64,000 nucleotides of DNA from positions 1 through 64,000 of the forward strand of contig NZ_BDBB01000003.1 in the NCBI RefSeq assembly GCF_001612765.1. Direction: 5' to 3'. Under the pieces are notes generated by a model, which saw only the letters and a list, made by a program, of their open reading frames with translations, was not told the origin of the DNA and did not search any database. The position numbers were made by a program, and so were the translations under genes. Position 1 is the first letter of the stretch. Every line of letters begins with the position of its first letter. This stretch comes from Nocardia arthritidis NBRC 100137. Its GTDB lineage: Bacteria; Actinomycetota; Actinomycetes; Mycobacteriales; Mycobacteriaceae. Positions 44,363-58,009 of this stretch are shown here, piece after piece.

Positions 44363-45681
44363 CGGACCTCTTCTCCTGACTCGGCCCACGCGGTGGAGCG
44401 CGCCGGGTCGAATGGGCATCCGCCGAGCCGCAGGTGTTCGGCGTACTCCTCGCGGAAGTACTTCAGCGAGGAGATGATCGGGCTGGCCGCGCCGTCGCCG
44501 AGGGCGCAGAACGACTTGCCGTTGATGGTGTCGCTGATGTCGAGCAGCTTGTCCAGATCGGAGGTGACGCCCGCGCCCGCTTCGATCCGTTGCAGCAGCT
44601 GCACCAGCCAGTAGGTGCCCTCCCGGCACGGGGTGCACTTGCCGCAGGATTCATGGGCGTAGAACTCCGTCCAGCGCAGCACGGCGCGCACCACGCAGGT
44701 GGTGTCGTCGAAGATCTGCAGGGCCTTGGTGCCGAGCATGGATCCCGCGCCCGCGACGCCTTCGTAGTCCAGCGGCACGTCGAGGTGTTCCTCGGTGAAC
44801 AGCGGCGTGGACGAGCCGCCCGGTGTCCAGAACTTCACCCGGTGCCCGGCACGCACGCCGCCCGCATAACCGAGCAGTTCGCGCAGCGTGACGCCCAGCG
44901 GCGCCTCGTACTGCCCCGGCCGGGCCACGTGCCCGGACAGTGAGTAGAGGGTGAATCCGGGCGACCTCTCGCTGCCCATCGAGCGGAACCACGCGATGCC
45001 GTTGCGGATGATGGGCGGCACGCTGGCGATGGATTCCACGTTGTTCACTACGGTCGGGCAGGCGTAGAGACCGGCGACAGCGGGAAACGGCGGGCGCAGG
45101 CGAGGCTGGCCGCGGCGGCCTTCCAGCGAGTCCAGCAGCGCGGTCTCCTCGCCGCAGATGTAGGCGCCCGCCCCGGCGTGCACGATCAGTTCGAGGTCGT
45201 AACCCGAGCCGAGGATGTCGTGCCCGAGGAAGCCCGCCTCGTAGGCCTGCGCCACCGCGGCCTGCAGCCGTCGCAGCACCGGCACCACCTCGCCGCGCAC
45301 GTAGATGAACGCGTGCGCCGCGCGGATGGCGTAGGCGGCGATGACCACGCCTTCGATCAGCGCGTGCGGCGAGGCGAGCATGAGCGGAATGTCCTTGCAG
45401 GTGCCGGGTTCCGACTCGTCGGCGTTCACCACCAGGTAGTGCGGTTTCGTGACGCCGTCGGGCCCGGGGCCCTGCGGGATGAAGCTCCACTTCATGCCGG
45501 TGGGGAAGCCCGCGCCGCCGCGGCCACGCAGGCCCGCGTCCTTGACGGTCTGGATGATCTGGTCCGGTTCCATCCGCAGAGCGGTGCGTAGCGCCTGGTA
45601 GCCGTCGTGGCGCAGATAGGCGTCCATCGTCCAGGACCGCGGATCGTCCCAGTGGGTAGTCAATACCGGTGTGAGCGTCAT
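44359..45681 (-). CDS. nuoF: NADH-quinone oxidoreductase subunit F (NADH-binding)
   Basis: 440 residues. The NADH/FMN site is seen in [18 protein letters not shown] (about 48-65) and the [10 protein letters not shown] and [18 protein letters not shown] elements. The N3 4Fe-4S cluster is in [12 protein letters not shown] (about 354-365) with the fourth Cys in KSFCALGD. It takes hydride from NADH to FMN and passes electrons to NuoG. ATG 45681 overlaps the nuoE stop. Confidence 0.96.
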   Translation of the reverse strand: MTLTPVLTTHWDDPRSWTMDAYLRHDGYQALRTALRMEPDQIIQTVKDAGLRGRGGAGFPTGMKWSFIPQGPGPDGVTKPHYLVVNADESEPGTCKDIPLMLASPHALIEGVVIAAYAIRAAHAFIYVRGEVVPVLRRLQAAVAQAYEAGFLGHDILGSGYDLELIVHAGAGAYICGEETALLDSLEGRRGQPRLRPPFPAVAGLYACPTVVNNVESIASVPPIIRNGIAWFRSMGSERSPGFTLYSLSGHVARPGQYEAPLGVTLRELLGYAGGVRAGHRVKFWTPGGSSTPLFTEEHLDVPLDYEGVAGAGSMLGTKALQIFDDTTCVVRAVLRWTEFYAHESCGKCTPCREGTYWLVQLLQRIEAGAGVTSDLDKLLDISDTINGKSFCALGDGAASPIISSLKYFREEYAEHLRLGGCPFDPARSTAWAESGEEVR

Positions 45682-46448
45682 CGCGGGCCCTCCGGATCCG
45701 CTTGCGGCACAGGGGCTTGCATGCCCTGTTCGCGGGCGATCCGCAGACCGGCGAGCGTGGCCTCGCCCGCGGCGCCGTCGAGCGCGCCGGGGCGCTCGTC
45801 CGGGAACCCGGCCAGGATGCGCGCGGTCTGCTTGAACGTGCACAGCGGCGCGCCCCTGGTCGGGGTGACCTGCTCGCCGGCGCGCAGCGCGTCCACCAGG
45901 GCGCGCGCGGATTCGGGGGTCTGGTTGTCGAAGAACTCCCAGTTGACCATCACCACCGGCGCGAAATCGCAGGCCGCGTTGCACTCGACGTGCTCGAGCG
46001 TGATCGATCCGTCTGCCGTGGTCTCGCCGTGCCCGATGCCGAGATGGTGCTCGAGCGTGGCGAGGATGGCATCGCCGCCCATCACCGCGCAGAGCGTGTT
46101 GGTGCACACTCCGACGTGGTAGTCGCCGGTGGGTGTGCGCCGGAACATCGAGTAGAAGGTGGCCACGGCGGTGACTTCGGCGCCGGTCAGGCCCAATTGC
46201 TCGGCACAGAACTCGATCCCGGTGCCGGTGACGTAACCCTCCTCGGACTGCACCAGGTGCAGCAGGGGCAACAGCGCCGAGCGCGGATGCGGATAGCGCG
46301 CGATGATCTCCTTGGCGTCGGTCTCGAGTCGTTCGCGCACGAAGGGCTGATAGGGCTCGGGCCGGGTGCCGAGCTTCAGCAGGACTTGCGTCCCGCCCGG
46401 CACGCGGCCACCGCCGTCGGTGGATTCGCTGTTCGATGTCGGGTTCAT
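45678..46448 (-). CDS. nuoE: NADH-quinone oxidoreductase subunit E
   Basis: 256 residues, a thioredoxin-like 2Fe-2S protein. The helical N-terminus contains [16 protein letters not shown], and the cluster ligands are CTNTLC and ECNAAC (about 115-160). The C-terminal extension is longer than in E. coli, as in mycobacteria. It overlaps nuoD and nuoF by 4 bp each. Confidence 0.95.
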   Translation of the reverse strand: MNPTSNSESTDGGGRVPGGTQVLLKLGTRPEPYQPFVRERLETDAKEIIARYPHPRSALLPLLHLVQSEEGYVTGTGIEFCAEQLGLTGAEVTAVATFYSMFRRTPTGDYHVGVCTNTLCAVMGGDAILATLEHHLGIGHGETTADGSITLEHVECNAACDFAPVVMVNWEFFDNQTPESARALVDALRAGEQVTPTRGAPLCTFKQTARILAGFPDERPGALDGAAGEATLAGLRIAREQGMQAPVPQADPEGPR

Positions 46449-47779
46449 CGGTCCACTCCGCCCATGACCGGGTCGATACTGGCGACCGAGGCGATGACGT
46501 CGGCGACCATGCCGCCCTCGCACATCGCCGCGACCGCTTGCAGATTGGTGAACGAGGGGTCGCGATAGTGCACCCGGTAGGGCCGGGTGCCACCGTCGCT
46601 GACCATGTGCACGCCCAGCTCGCCGCGCGGCGACTCCACCGCCGTGTACACCTGGCCCGCGGGGACGCGGATGCCTTCGGTGACGAGCTTGAAGTGGTGG
46701 ATCAGCCCCTCCATGGAGGTGCCCATGATCTTGCCGATGTGCCGGGGCGAGTTGCCGAGTCCGTCCGCCCCGACCTGGAGGTCGGCAGGCCAGGCGATCT
46801 TCTTGTCATCGATCATGACCGGGCCGGGCCGCAGCCGGTCCAGGCACTGCTCGACGATCTTCAGCGACTCCTTCATCTCCTCCACCCGGATGACGTAGCG
46901 GCCGTAGCAGTCGCACCCGCTGGTGGTGGGGACGTCGAATTCGTAGTTCTCGTAGCCGCAGTAGGGCTGGGCTTTGCGGATATCGTGCGGCAGACCGGTG
47001 GCGCGCAGCACCGGTCCGGTGATGCCGAGGGCCATGCACCCCTGCAGGTCGAGATAGCCGATGTTCTGGGTGCGCGCCTTCCAGATCGGGTTGGCGGTGA
47101 GCAGGTGTTCCATGTCGCGCAGCCGTTTGGGCAGCAGTGCGAGCAGTTCGCGTACCTTGGTGACCCCGTTGTCGGGCAGGTCCTGGGCCAAGCCGCCGGG
47201 GCGGATGTACGCGTGGTTCATGCGCAGTCCGGTGATCGTCTCGAACACGTCGAGGATCAGCTCGCGTTCGCGGAAGCCGAACAGCATCGGAGTCAGCGCG
47301 CCGAGCTCCATGCCGCCGGTGGCCAGGGCGACCAGATGCGAGGAGATGCGGTTGAGTTCCATCAGCAGCACGCGGACGATCGTGGCGCGCTCCGGGATCT
47401 GCTCGGTGATGTCGAGCAGTTTCTCCACGCCCAAGCAGTAGGCCGTCTCGTTGTAGAACGGCGACAGGTAGTCCATGCGGGTGACGAAGGTGACGCCCTG
47501 GGTCCAGTTGCGGAATTCGAGATTCTTCTCGATCCCGGTGTGCAGGTAGCCGATTCCGCAGCGGGCCTCGGTGACCGTTTCGCCTTCGATCTCCAGGATC
47601 AGGCGCAGCACACCGTGCGTGGACGGGTGCTGCGGGCCCATGTTGACGACGATGCGTTCCTCGCCCGCGCCCGCCAGCGTCTCGGCCACCTGGTCCCAGT
47701 CCTGCCCGGCCACGGTGACCGTGACGGGCTCGGGTGCGACGCCCTCGGCGACGCCGGGCGCGGTGTCGGTGTCGTTCAT
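46445..47779 (-). CDS. nuoD: NADH-quinone oxidoreductase subunit D
   Basis: 444 residues, the 49-kDa-type quinone-site subunit. [15 protein letters not shown] contains the conserved His of the quinone pocket, and [14 protein letters not shown] and [20 protein letters not shown] follow. [20 protein letters not shown] is the C-terminal signature. ATG 47779 overlaps the nuoC stop by one base. Confidence 0.96.
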   Translation of the reverse strand: MNDTDTAPGVAEGVAPEPVTVTVAGQDWDQVAETLAGAGEERIVVNMGPQHPSTHGVLRLILEIEGETVTEARCGIGYLHTGIEKNLEFRNWTQGVTFVTRMDYLSPFYNETAYCLGVEKLLDITEQIPERATIVRVLLMELNRISSHLVALATGGMELGALTPMLFGFRERELILDVFETITGLRMNHAYIRPGGLAQDLPDNGVTKVRELLALLPKRLRDMEHLLTANPIWKARTQNIGYLDLQGCMALGITGPVLRATGLPHDIRKAQPYCGYENYEFDVPTTSGCDCYGRYVIRVEEMKESLKIVEQCLDRLRPGPVMIDDKKIAWPADLQVGADGLGNSPRHIGKIMGTSMEGLIHHFKLVTEGIRVPAGQVYTAVESPRGELGVHMVSDGGTRPYRVHYRDPSFTNLQAVAAMCEGGMVADVIASVASIDPVMGGVDR

Positions 47780-48555
47780 CAGCTGTAAGCCCTCCGCTCG
47801 TCGGGCGGCGGGATGCGCGCGCCCTTGTATTCGACCGGGATCCCGCCGAGCGGGTAGTCCTTGCGCTGGGGATGGCCGCGCCAGTCGTCCGGCATGGTGA
47901 TCCGGGTCAGCGAGGGGTGCCCGTCGAACAAGATGCCGAAGAAGTCGTAGGTCTCGCGCTCGTGCCAGTCGGTGGTCGGGTACACCTCGTAGAGCGAGGG
48001 AATATGCGGGTCCGCGTCCGGTGCGGAGACCTCCACCCGCACGCGGCGGTTGTGCGTGATCGACATGAGGTGATAGACGGCGTGCAGTTCACGGCCGGAA
48101 TCCTCCGGGTAGTGCACCCCGTTGACGCCGAGGCAGAGTTCGAAACGCAGTGCGGGATCGTCGCGCAGCGCGCGCGCCACCGGCAGCAGCTGCTCCCGGT
48201 GCACGTGCAGGGTGAGCTCGCCGCGGAAGACGATCACCTTCTCCAGCGCCGCGTCCGAGCGGGTGCCGGCGGCGGTGAGGGCGGCGCGCAGCGCGTCGAC
48301 CACTTGGTCGAAGTACCCGCCGTAGGGGGCGGGCGTGCTGCCGGGCAGAGTGACCGGGCGGACCAGGCCGCCGTAACCGGAGGTGTCGCCGGTGCCTGTG
48401 ACGCCGAACATGCCGCGGCGCACCCCGATCACGTCGGCTCCGCTCTGCGCGGAATCCTCTTCCGGCAAAGTGCCTTCGGGGCCCGCTGTGGCCGCGGCGT
48501 CGATCGCGTCGTGCGCGGGCGGGATGTCGGTGTCGTCGGGGGTGTCGAAGGTCAT
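47779..48555 (-). CDS. nuoC: NADH-quinone oxidoreductase subunit C
   Basis: 258 residues, the 30-kDa-type subunit. [15 protein letters not shown] and [21 protein letters not shown] are the family signature, followed by [18 protein letters not shown]. The N-terminal 70 residues are an acidic extension ([20 protein letters not shown]) common in actinobacterial NuoC. ATG 48555 overlaps nuoB by 4 bp. Confidence 0.95.
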   Translation of the reverse strand: MTFDTPDDTDIPPAHDAIDAAATAGPEGTLPEEDSAQSGADVIGVRRGMFGVTGTGDTSGYGGLVRPVTLPGSTPAPYGGYFDQVVDALRAALTAAGTRSDAALEKVIVFRGELTLHVHREQLLPVARALRDDPALRFELCLGVNGVHYPEDSGRELHAVYHLMSITHNRRVRVEVSAPDADPHIPSLYEVYPTTDWHERETYDFFGILFDGHPSLTRITMPDDWRGHPQRKDYPLGGIPVEYKGARIPPPDERRAYS

Positions 48556-49106
48556 CGCAGCAGACCCTCCATTCGGATGGTCGGCGTCGAGGCGAGCGCG
48601 GCCTGTTCGGCGGCGCGGATGGCCTCTTCGCGGTTGACGCCGAGCGGCATCTGCTGAATCTTGGCGTGCAGTGCCAGGATCGCGTTCAGCAGCATCTCCG
48701 GCCGGGGCGGGCAGCCGGGCAGGTAGATGTCGACCGGCACCACATGATCGACGCCCTGCACGATGGCGTAGTTGTTGAACATCCCGCCCGACGAGGCGCA
48801 GACGCCCATCGCCAGCACCCATTTCGGTTCGGTCATCTGGTCGTAGACCTGGCGCAGGACCGGGGCCATCTTCTGGCTCACCCGGCCCGCGACGATCATC
48901 AGATCCGCCTGCCGCGGTGAGGCGCGGAATGCTTCCATGCCGAAGCGGGCGATATCGAAGCGGCCCCCGCCGGTGGCCATCATTTCGATGGCGCAGCAGG
49001 CCAGCCCGAAGGTGGCCGGCCATAGGGAGCCCTTGCGCAGGTATCCGGCGAAATCCTCGACCGTGCTCAGCAGGAAGCCGCTGGGCAGTTTTTCCTCGAG
49101 ACCCAT
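48552..49106 (-). CDS. nuoB: NADH-quinone oxidoreductase subunit B
   Basis: 184 residues. It carries cluster N2, with tandem cysteines in [20 protein letters not shown] and the others in [10 protein letters not shown] and [11 protein letters not shown]2 donates electrons to quinone. ATG 49106 lies 51 bp after the nuoA stop, the largest gap inside the operon. Confidence 0.96.
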   Translation of the reverse strand: MGLEEKLPSGFLLSTVEDFAGYLRKGSLWPATFGLACCAIEMMATGGGRFDIARFGMEAFRASPRQADLMIVAGRVSQKMAPVLRQVYDQMTEPKWVLAMGVCASSGGMFNNYAIVQGVDHVVPVDIYLPGCPPRPEMLLNAILALHAKIQQMPLGVNREEAIRAAEQAALASTPTIRMEGLLR

Positions 49107-49157
49107 GTTCTACTGACTCGCTTCCACTCGTCTGCTACGAATTCGGTTGCGCGGCAC

Positions 49158-49538
49158 TCAGTCCCAACTGAGACCGCCGCGCTTCCACTCGTAGGCGTAG
49201 GCCACCGAGACGTTGACGATGAACAACGCCATCGCGGCGAGACCGAAGAGACCGAGCGCATCGAAGTGGACTGCCCACGGGTAGAGGAACACGATCTCGA
49301 TGTCGAAGATGATGAACAACATCGCGGTGAGGTAGTACTTCACCGGAAAGCGTTGTCCCGTAACGTTTCCGGGACCCCCGGCCACGGCATGCGGGGTGGG
49401 TTCGATCCCGCATTCGTACGGTTCCAGCTTCGCCCGATTACGCCGCTTCGGCCCGACCAGGGCCGATAGGGCGATGGAGAACAGCGCGAACGCCGCCGCG
49501 ATCGCGCCGAGTACGAGCGTCGGCACCTCGATATTCAC
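49158..49538 (-). CDS. nuoA: NADH-quinone oxidoreductase subunit A
   Basis: 126 residues, three transmembrane helices. YECGIEPTPHAVAGG with FPVKYYLTAMLFIIFDIEIV is the family signature; the conserved Cys loop and helix-2 Asp/Glu line the quinone cavity. GTG 49538 (GGGGAAG upstream) gives the usual start VNIEVPTLVL. It is the first gene of the operon. Confidence 0.95.
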   Translation of the reverse strand: MNIEVPTLVLGAIAAAFALFSIALSALVGPKRRNRAKLEPYECGIEPTPHAVAGGPGNVTGQRFPVKYYLTAMLFIIFDIEIVFLYPWAVHFDALGLFGLAAMALFIVNVSVAYAYEWKRGGLSWD

Positions 49539-50013
49539 GACTGCACTTCCCCTCTTGCGAGCTGCAGCTGATAACAGCGTCCGAGGCGGGCTGACGTCGG
49601 TGTCCGCCTCGGACGGACTCGCCCCTCGGCTCCACTCGGAACCGGTCATTCCTGGATCCGGTTCCATGTGAGGTAGGGCACAGCCTACAACCGAACGGTC
49701 GCTCCGCAGCGGGTTTGGGCCCGCCGTTTGATCGAATTCAGTACAAGCATTTATGACCGAAACGGTGGTAATCCGCGCGAGCGCTCCCGACGTTGGGTGA
49801 ACGGTCAGTTGGCTGGTGGCCGATCGCGGATACCGCGACGTCGAATGTGGTCCCGAGCGGGCTCAGAGTCGGCGACGGCGACAGATGCGCGGTGTCCGGG
49901 AGTGCTACCGGGGGGAACTCGGGAACGGGTTTTCTCCGCGCCGAAGTGTGCTCGGGGAAGGTCCGTGACTAATTCATGATCGCTATGAATTGCACGAGGC
50001 GGGGCCTCGGTGT
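49539..50013. other. Leader and promoter region of the nuo operon
   Basis: 475 bp between the receiver gene and nuoA on the same strand. I see no gene. A small hairpin (GCGGG-6-CCCGC, 49709-49724) is present. The nuo promoter is expected here, but no clear -35/-10 pair can be fixed by eye. Confidence 0.4.
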
Positions 50014-50433
50014 TCAGGCCGTGGAACGGCTACGCAGCAGCGCGACAACGGCCTCGGTCAGCCGGAGCGGATCGATGGGATGCGCCACCGCGGCCTCCGC
50101 GCGGGACCAGTTGGCCAGCCACGCGTCGTCCGGCCGCCCGGTCAGCACCAGAATCGGCGGACACGCGTCCACTTCGTCCTTCAATTGCTTGGCGATGCCG
50201 AGTCCGCCGGTCGGGCTCGCCTCACCGTCGAGAACGGCCAGGTCTATGCCGCCGGCATCCATCTGCGCGATCACCACCGCACCGGTGGCGACCTCGAGGT
50301 ACTCGAACTCCGGTAACTCCGGGCTGGGACGCTTGCCCAAGGCCTGGATCACTTGGCGCCTGGTGTCGGCGTCGTTGCTGTATACGAGAACCCGCAGAGG
50401 GGTGGAACGAGGGGAATCGGCCACGAACGGCAT
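50014..50433 (-). CDS. Orphan receiver-domain protein (Rv3143-like) upstream of nuo
   Basis: 139 residues, receiver domain only. LRVLVYSNDADTRRQVIQAL starts the fold, DLAVLDGEASPTGGLGIAKQ gives the phospho-acceptor Asp69, and ILVLTGRPDDAWLANWSRAE follows. The conserved Lys of the switch (KP) is replaced by His (VAHPIDP), so phosphorylation control may be atypical. The sequence pattern closely follows M. tuberculosis Rv3143, which also sits just upstream of nuoA, indicating a conserved link between this regulator and complex I. No output domain is present, so it probably acts by protein contact. Confidence 0.85.
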   Translation of the reverse strand: MPFVADSPRSTPLRVLVYSNDADTRRQVIQALGKRPSPELPEFEYLEVATGAVVIAQMDAGGIDLAVLDGEASPTGGLGIAKQLKDEVDACPPILVLTGRPDDAWLANWSRAEAAVAHPIDPLRLTEAVVALLRSRSTA

Positions 50434-50575
50434 GGTACGTCCGCGAGGGCGGACCGCGTGGCAGGTTCGGCGCAGATCGTTGCGCGCGCGTCGTGCACCG
50501 CGCGTCAGCAGCGGCATCGTCAGCCGAAAGCCGATGACAAGCAGTTGATAGGAATCTGCCGGTAGAGTCCGGCCG

Positions 50576-52117
50576 ATGCGGGGAGATATCACGCAGGCCC
50601 TCGTCGACACCGACGTGTGGACCGACGAAATGCTGGGCAGCGCCGGGATTCCGGTGATCGACGTGCCGTTCGTGACCATCGGCAGCGGAATCGGATCGTT
50701 CGTCACCTACGACACGCTCCGGATCTTCGGCGTGCCCGCCGAGGCGATGGCGGTGCTCGGACCGCAGGAGCACCCCTGGGCCTCCTACGAGTACCTGACC
50801 CGGGTCTCGCAGATTCCGCGCGGCGAGCGCCTGCGCAGCGACTCGGCCTCGATGCCGGACAACATCTGGGGCTTCCCCTCCTACGCGGTGCGGGAGGCCA
50901 TCGCGGACAAGTCGATCAAACCGCTGTGGAACGTCTTCGTGGAGCCCATCTTCGCCAATTACTACACCCCGCGCGCGGGCCAGGCGTTCGCCGCCATGGA
51001 GCGGGAGTTCCACCGCATCGGCTACGCCCGCTCCCTGCATCGCGGCCAGGTACGCATGGTCCGCAAGCGCCACGGTGGCGGATACTTCACCATCCTCACC
51101 CCGCCGGCGGGTGCGGCGCCGACCAAGCGGGTCGCCTTCCGCAGCACTTATGTCCATGTGGCGGTGGGGTATCCGGGTCTGAAGCTGCTGCCGGATCTGC
51201 AGGAGTATCGCGAAACCCATCGTGACCCGACGCGGGTGGTCAACGCCTACGAGCCGCACGAGCACGTCTACCAGGCGCTGCAGCGGCGGCCGGGTACCGT
51301 GCTGATCCGCGGCAGCGGGATCGTGGCCAGCCGCGTCCTGCAACGGCTCATCGACGACCGGGACAAGTACCGGCTCGACACCCGCATCCTGCACCTGTTC
51401 CGCACGTATGTCGCCGGCCCGCACGGCAAGAACGTCTTCAGTAGGCGCAAGGGCGGCGACGGATGGGCCTATCAGGGGTTCAACTACCCGAAGTCGGTGT
51501 GGGGCGGTCAGTTGAAGCAAAAAGTGCGCAACCTGCAAGGCGAGGAACGGGCGCGGGCGTACAAGGAGATCTCCGGCACCAATACCCCGATCCGGGACAA
51601 CTGGCAGGAACAGTTGCGCCGGGGCCGCCGGGAGGGGTGGTATCAGGTGATGGCGGGCACGATGCGGGCTCCGCGCCCGGCCGAGGGACGCCAAGGCGTG
51701 GTCGCGACGATTCTTCCGGATGCCACTGCGCCGCTGCCGTTTCCGCCGCCGACGCAACCGCTCGACACGACCGTCGACTACATCGTCGACTGTACCGGGC
51801 TGGAAGCCGACATCCGCGAGCACCGTCTGCTTGCCGACCTACTCGACCATGCCGGTGCCGGGCGCAATCCGCTGGGCAGGCTCGACGTGGACACCTCGTT
51901 CGAGCTGATCGGCACTCGCAGCGGCACCGGACGGATGTACGCCTCCGGCAGCGCCACGCTCGGCGGGCCGTTCGCCGGCGTGGACACCTTCCTCGGGCTG
52001 CAGATCGCCGCGCAGGAGATCGCCGACGATCTGGCCGCGGTCGGGTTCTGCCGCAGGATGGGTCCGCTGCGCTCGACGCGGCAATGGTGGCTGTGGGTTA
52101 CGAACGAGAAGATCTGA
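50576..52117 (+). CDS. Putative nucleotide-binding oxidoreductase-like protein of the FHA operon
   Basis: 513 residues. VTIGSGIGSFVTYDTLRIFG (about 33-52) is a Rossmann-like G-x-G-x-x-(G/S) loop after a hydrophobic strand, as in FAD-linked oxidoreductases. A second such element, VLIRGSGIVASRVLQRLID (about 242-260), could bind NAD(P). TVDYIVDCTGLEAD and GRMYASGSATLGGPFAGVDT resemble the C-terminal FAD-contact regions of flavin monooxygenases. It is cytosolic, with no signal peptide. The substrate is unknown. It is followed after 4 bp by the membrane gene and then the FHA gene, all in one operon, and is divergent from the receiver gene. Confidence 0.65.
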   Translation: MRGDITQALVDTDVWTDEMLGSAGIPVIDVPFVTIGSGIGSFVTYDTLRIFGVPAEAMAVLGPQEHPWASYEYLTRVSQIPRGERLRSDSASMPDNIWGFPSYAVREAIADKSIKPLWNVFVEPIFANYYTPRAGQAFAAMEREFHRIGYARSLHRGQVRMVRKRHGGGYFTILTPPAGAAPTKRVAFRSTYVHVAVGYPGLKLLPDLQEYRETHRDPTRVVNAYEPHEHVYQALQRRPGTVLIRGSGIVASRVLQRLIDDRDKYRLDTRILHLFRTYVAGPHGKNVFSRRKGGDGWAYQGFNYPKSVWGGQLKQKVRNLQGEERARAYKEISGTNTPIRDNWQEQLRRGRREGWYQVMAGTMRAPRPAEGRQGVVATILPDATAPLPFPPPTQPLDTTVDYIVDCTGLEADIREHRLLADLLDHAGAGRNPLGRLDVDTSFELIGTRSGTGRMYASGSATLGGPFAGVDTFLGLQIAAQEIADDLAAVGFCRRMGPLRSTRQWWLWVTNEKI

Positions 52118-52121
52118 GCAC

Positions 52122-52565
52122 ATGCTTCCTACCTTGAACGGGCGAATCCAGACCCGTCTTCTCGCGCTGAGTGTGATCGGCTTGGTCGTCGCGCTGATCA
52201 TCACTCCGTTTCTGCCGACCGGCTCGTCGAGCATCGGTCAGGCGTACCGGGTGACGTTGTCGGTCCTGCTGGCTACCGTTCTGGTGGGTGTGCTGTGGGA
52301 ATTGCTCTACCATTTCCTCCAGCAATTCCGCTGGGAGAAAGACTGGCCGACTTTGTTCGGTCTGGTCACCATCGTCAACGAGGGGGCGCTGATGTGGATC
52401 CTCGTGCGCCACACCACGGTGGTGTTGCCCGAGCATCTGCGTCCGTCGGCCGCGGCGTTCGGCATCCAATTCGTCCTCACGTGGATCGTCTTCTGGCTCA
52501 TCGTCAACGGGCCGATGCGGGTGGTGTTCCACCGGTGGCGGTTCCAGGGCGGCCGGTTCCTGTGA
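52122..52565 (+). CDS. Four-helix membrane protein of the FHA operon
   Basis: 147 residues. Hydrophobic helices lie at about 10-30, 43-62, 77-93 and 110-130. Between helices 2 and 3 is a short charged loop (QQFRWEKDWP). Polar and aromatic residues inside helices (WELLYHFL, NEGALMWILV) may mark a binding site. No family is recognised. The stop overlaps the FHA gene start (GTGA), implying tight co-translation. Confidence 0.7.
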   Translation: MLPTLNGRIQTRLLALSVIGLVVALIITPFLPTGSSSIGQAYRVTLSVLLATVLVGVLWELLYHFLQQFRWEKDWPTLFGLVTIVNEGALMWILVRHTTVVLPEHLRPSAAAFGIQFVLTWIVFWLIVNGPMRVVFHRWRFQGGRFL

Positions 52566-54142
52566 GCGCGCAGATCGAGGTGCTGCCCGGCGCCCATCTG
52601 GTGGCGAGTGCGAGCGGCGTGGTCGTGGTCGTCGCGCACCGGGGCGACAGCGCCGTCACGGCGGAGACGGTGGCGGCCCGGACGATGACGGCGCTGCTGG
52701 ACATCGTGCGTGAAGCCGTCGCGCGCGACCGGCGCCGCAGCGGGCGCGCGGTGGCGCGGCTGGCCACGACGTGGCTGATGAGCCTATCCAACGGTGAGGA
52801 GGACGAGGTCGAATTCGGGGTGATCACGCCGGTGGACGACGGTCTCGCGGTGTTCCTGCACGGTGGGGTCACCGCGGTCCTCGCCGGTCCCGGCGACCCG
52901 GAGGTGCTCCGCGGCCGGGACGCCGGATTCACCGTCGACCGCATGGTGACGCCCGCGCCTGTCGATGGCGCGGGGTTGTTCGTGGACGAGGCGGGCTGGG
53001 CCGCGGAATCCCTGCCGGGGCGCGGGATCTTCGCGCTCGGCGAGGGGACCGCCCCGGGGTCGGGCGCGGTGCGGTGGCCGGGTGCGATCGACGGCGAACC
53101 GGATAGCCAGGGCGTCTTCGGGTCCATGCGGCAACCTCGATCGGCGCACGAGCCGCCCCCCGCCGAGCCCCGGGCGACCTGCGCGCGGGAGCGCGGCCCG
53201 GCACCCCGCCGAACGGCGCAGCCGCAGCCCCTGGAAGTACGAGCAGCGGCCGAACCGCCAGTCGTCCCGGAGCCGCCCTTGGTCGTGGCGCCGCAACCGC
53301 ACCCTGCCACGGGACCGCAAATCGCGCAGCAACCGCATCGTCCGGCGACCCAGCCGGGTGCCGAGCAGGTGTCCGGAACATCGCCACAGCGGGCGCCGAG
53401 CCTGCGCAAAGGCGAGGAATCCGGGGACGCCGCAACAGAAGTCGATCTCCAGGCGGCGCCGCGGCGGGCAGCGCCACGCGAAGGCACGACACCTCCGGTC
53501 GCACAGCCGGTACCGCCGGGTTCCGAGCAGGGGCCGGCGCGGCCCGCCCATCGCACCGATCGGGAGTACGCGATCGCCAACGACGCGAATCTCGCCGAGA
53601 CGATGGTGCCCTCCTCCGAGGCCGTCGCGGACGCGCTCGGCTCGACCGGCTCGAACCCGCTGGGGCGCCGGGTGATCGTGCACGGCTTCCAGTGCGCACG
53701 GCATCATCACAACGATCCGCGAGTGTCGTTCTGCGCGGTGTGCGGCATCCGGATGGATCAGCTCACCTGTGTGCTCAGCGAAGGGGTGCGCCCACCGCTG
53801 GGTGTGCTGCTACTCGACGACGGCACGTCGTTCGTGCTGGACAACGATTGCGTTCTCGGTCGCGAGCCGGAGTATTCGGCGGCGGTCGCGCGTGGCGCCC
53901 GCCCGATACGGCTGGAGGACAGCTCCGGCGGGATGTCGCGAGCACACGCGGAGATCCGTCTCGTCGACTGGGACGTCACGGTCGTGGACGGCGGTTCGAC
54001 CAACGGCACCCACATTCGTCATCCCGGTCGTCAGGATTGGGTCCGGGCGGCCCCCGGCCTGCCGGTAACCCTCGCACCCGGCGCCCAGATCCAACTGGGC
54101 GGTCGCGTTCTGACCTTCGACTCCCAGCACGGCCAGCTGTAA
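52562..54142 (+). CDS. FHA-domain protein with zinc-ribbon and N-terminal beta domain
   Basis: 526 residues from GTG 52562. Residues 1-185 form a folded alpha/beta domain of unknown family (LVASASGVVVVVAHRGDS, FLHGGVTAVLAGPGD). About 190-345 is a Pro/Gln/Ala-rich disordered linker. Cys378, Cys391 and Cys394 with nearby His residues make a zinc-ribbon-like element. About 420-520 is an FHA domain with GRE at 436, SRAHAEIR and DGGSTNGTHI, the phosphothreonine-binding residues all present. It should bind a phosphothreonine protein, presumably a PknA/B-type kinase substrate encoded elsewhere. It is the last gene of the three-gene operon. Confidence 0.82.
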   Translation: MSAQIEVLPGAHLVASASGVVVVVAHRGDSAVTAETVAARTMTALLDIVREAVARDRRRSGRAVARLATTWLMSLSNGEEDEVEFGVITPVDDGLAVFLHGGVTAVLAGPGDPEVLRGRDAGFTVDRMVTPAPVDGAGLFVDEAGWAAESLPGRGIFALGEGTAPGSGAVRWPGAIDGEPDSQGVFGSMRQPRSAHEPPPAEPRATCARERGPAPRRTAQPQPLEVRAAAEPPVVPEPPLVVAPQPHPATGPQIAQQPHRPATQPGAEQVSGTSPQRAPSLRKGEESGDAATEVDLQAAPRRAAPREGTTPPVAQPVPPGSEQGPARPAHRTDREYAIANDANLAETMVPSSEAVADALGSTGSNPLGRRVIVHGFQCARHHHNDPRVSFCAVCGIRMDQLTCVLSEGVRPPLGVLLLDDGTSFVLDNDCVLGREPEYSAAVARGARPIRLEDSSGGMSRAHAEIRLVDWDVTVVDGGSTNGTHIRHPGRQDWVRAAPGLPVTLAPGAQIQLGGRVLTFDSQHGQL

Positions 54143-54147
54143 CGGCG

Positions 54148-54178
54148 GGCCGCAGCGTCGATCGGCACGGCTGCGGCC
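54148..54178. terminator. Bidirectional terminator hairpin
   Basis: GGCCGCAGC and GCTGCGGCC form a perfect 9-bp stem with a 13-nt loop between the convergent FHA and methyltransferase genes. Confidence 0.55.
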
Positions 54179-54182
54179 GCGG

Positions 54183-57565
<3,383 letters not shown>

Positions 57566-57586
57566 TCATCCCGGAAGGACGAGCCG

Positions 57587-58009
57587 ATGTATCTACGGCA
57601 CGGAACATTCTGCTACCTGCCGCCGCTGACCGATGAGCAGATCGCCGCCCAGGTGCGCTACGCGCTGCTCAACAGCTGGCCGGTATCCATCGAATACACC
57701 GACGATCCGCATCCACGCAACGCCTACTGGGAGATGTGGGGACTGCCGCTGTTCGACCTGGACGAGCCCGACGGTGTACTGGCCGAGATCAATGCCTGCC
57801 GAGCTACTTTCCCGCGGCATTACGTGCGGGTGCTGGCCTACGACGCACGCTACACCAGGCAGACGACAGCGCTGAGTTTCCTGGTGCAGCGGCCGCCCGA
57901 CGAGCCCGGCTTCGTGCTGACCCGCACCGAGGGCCCGGACCGCAGGCAGACCTACGGCCTGCACTCGTATGCCACTACCGTGCGCCCGGGAGACCGGTAT
58001 GGCGGCTGA
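57587..58009 (+). CDS. cbbS: RuBisCO small subunit, red-type
   Basis: 140 residues. [20 protein letters not shown] and [11 protein letters not shown] are the family core. The C-terminal extension (about 110-140, including [20 protein letters not shown]) is the hairpin that lines the central solvent channel in red-type enzymes and is absent from green-type small subunits. It starts 21 bp after cbbL with AAGGACGAGCC upstream. It overlaps cbbX by 11 bp. Confidence 0.95.
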   Translation: MYLRHGTFCYLPPLTDEQIAAQVRYALLNSWPVSIEYTDDPHPRNAYWEMWGLPLFDLDEPDGVLAEINACRATFPRHYVRVLAYDARYTRQTTALSFLVQRPPDEPGFVLTRTEGPDRRQTYGLHSYATTVRPGDRYGG

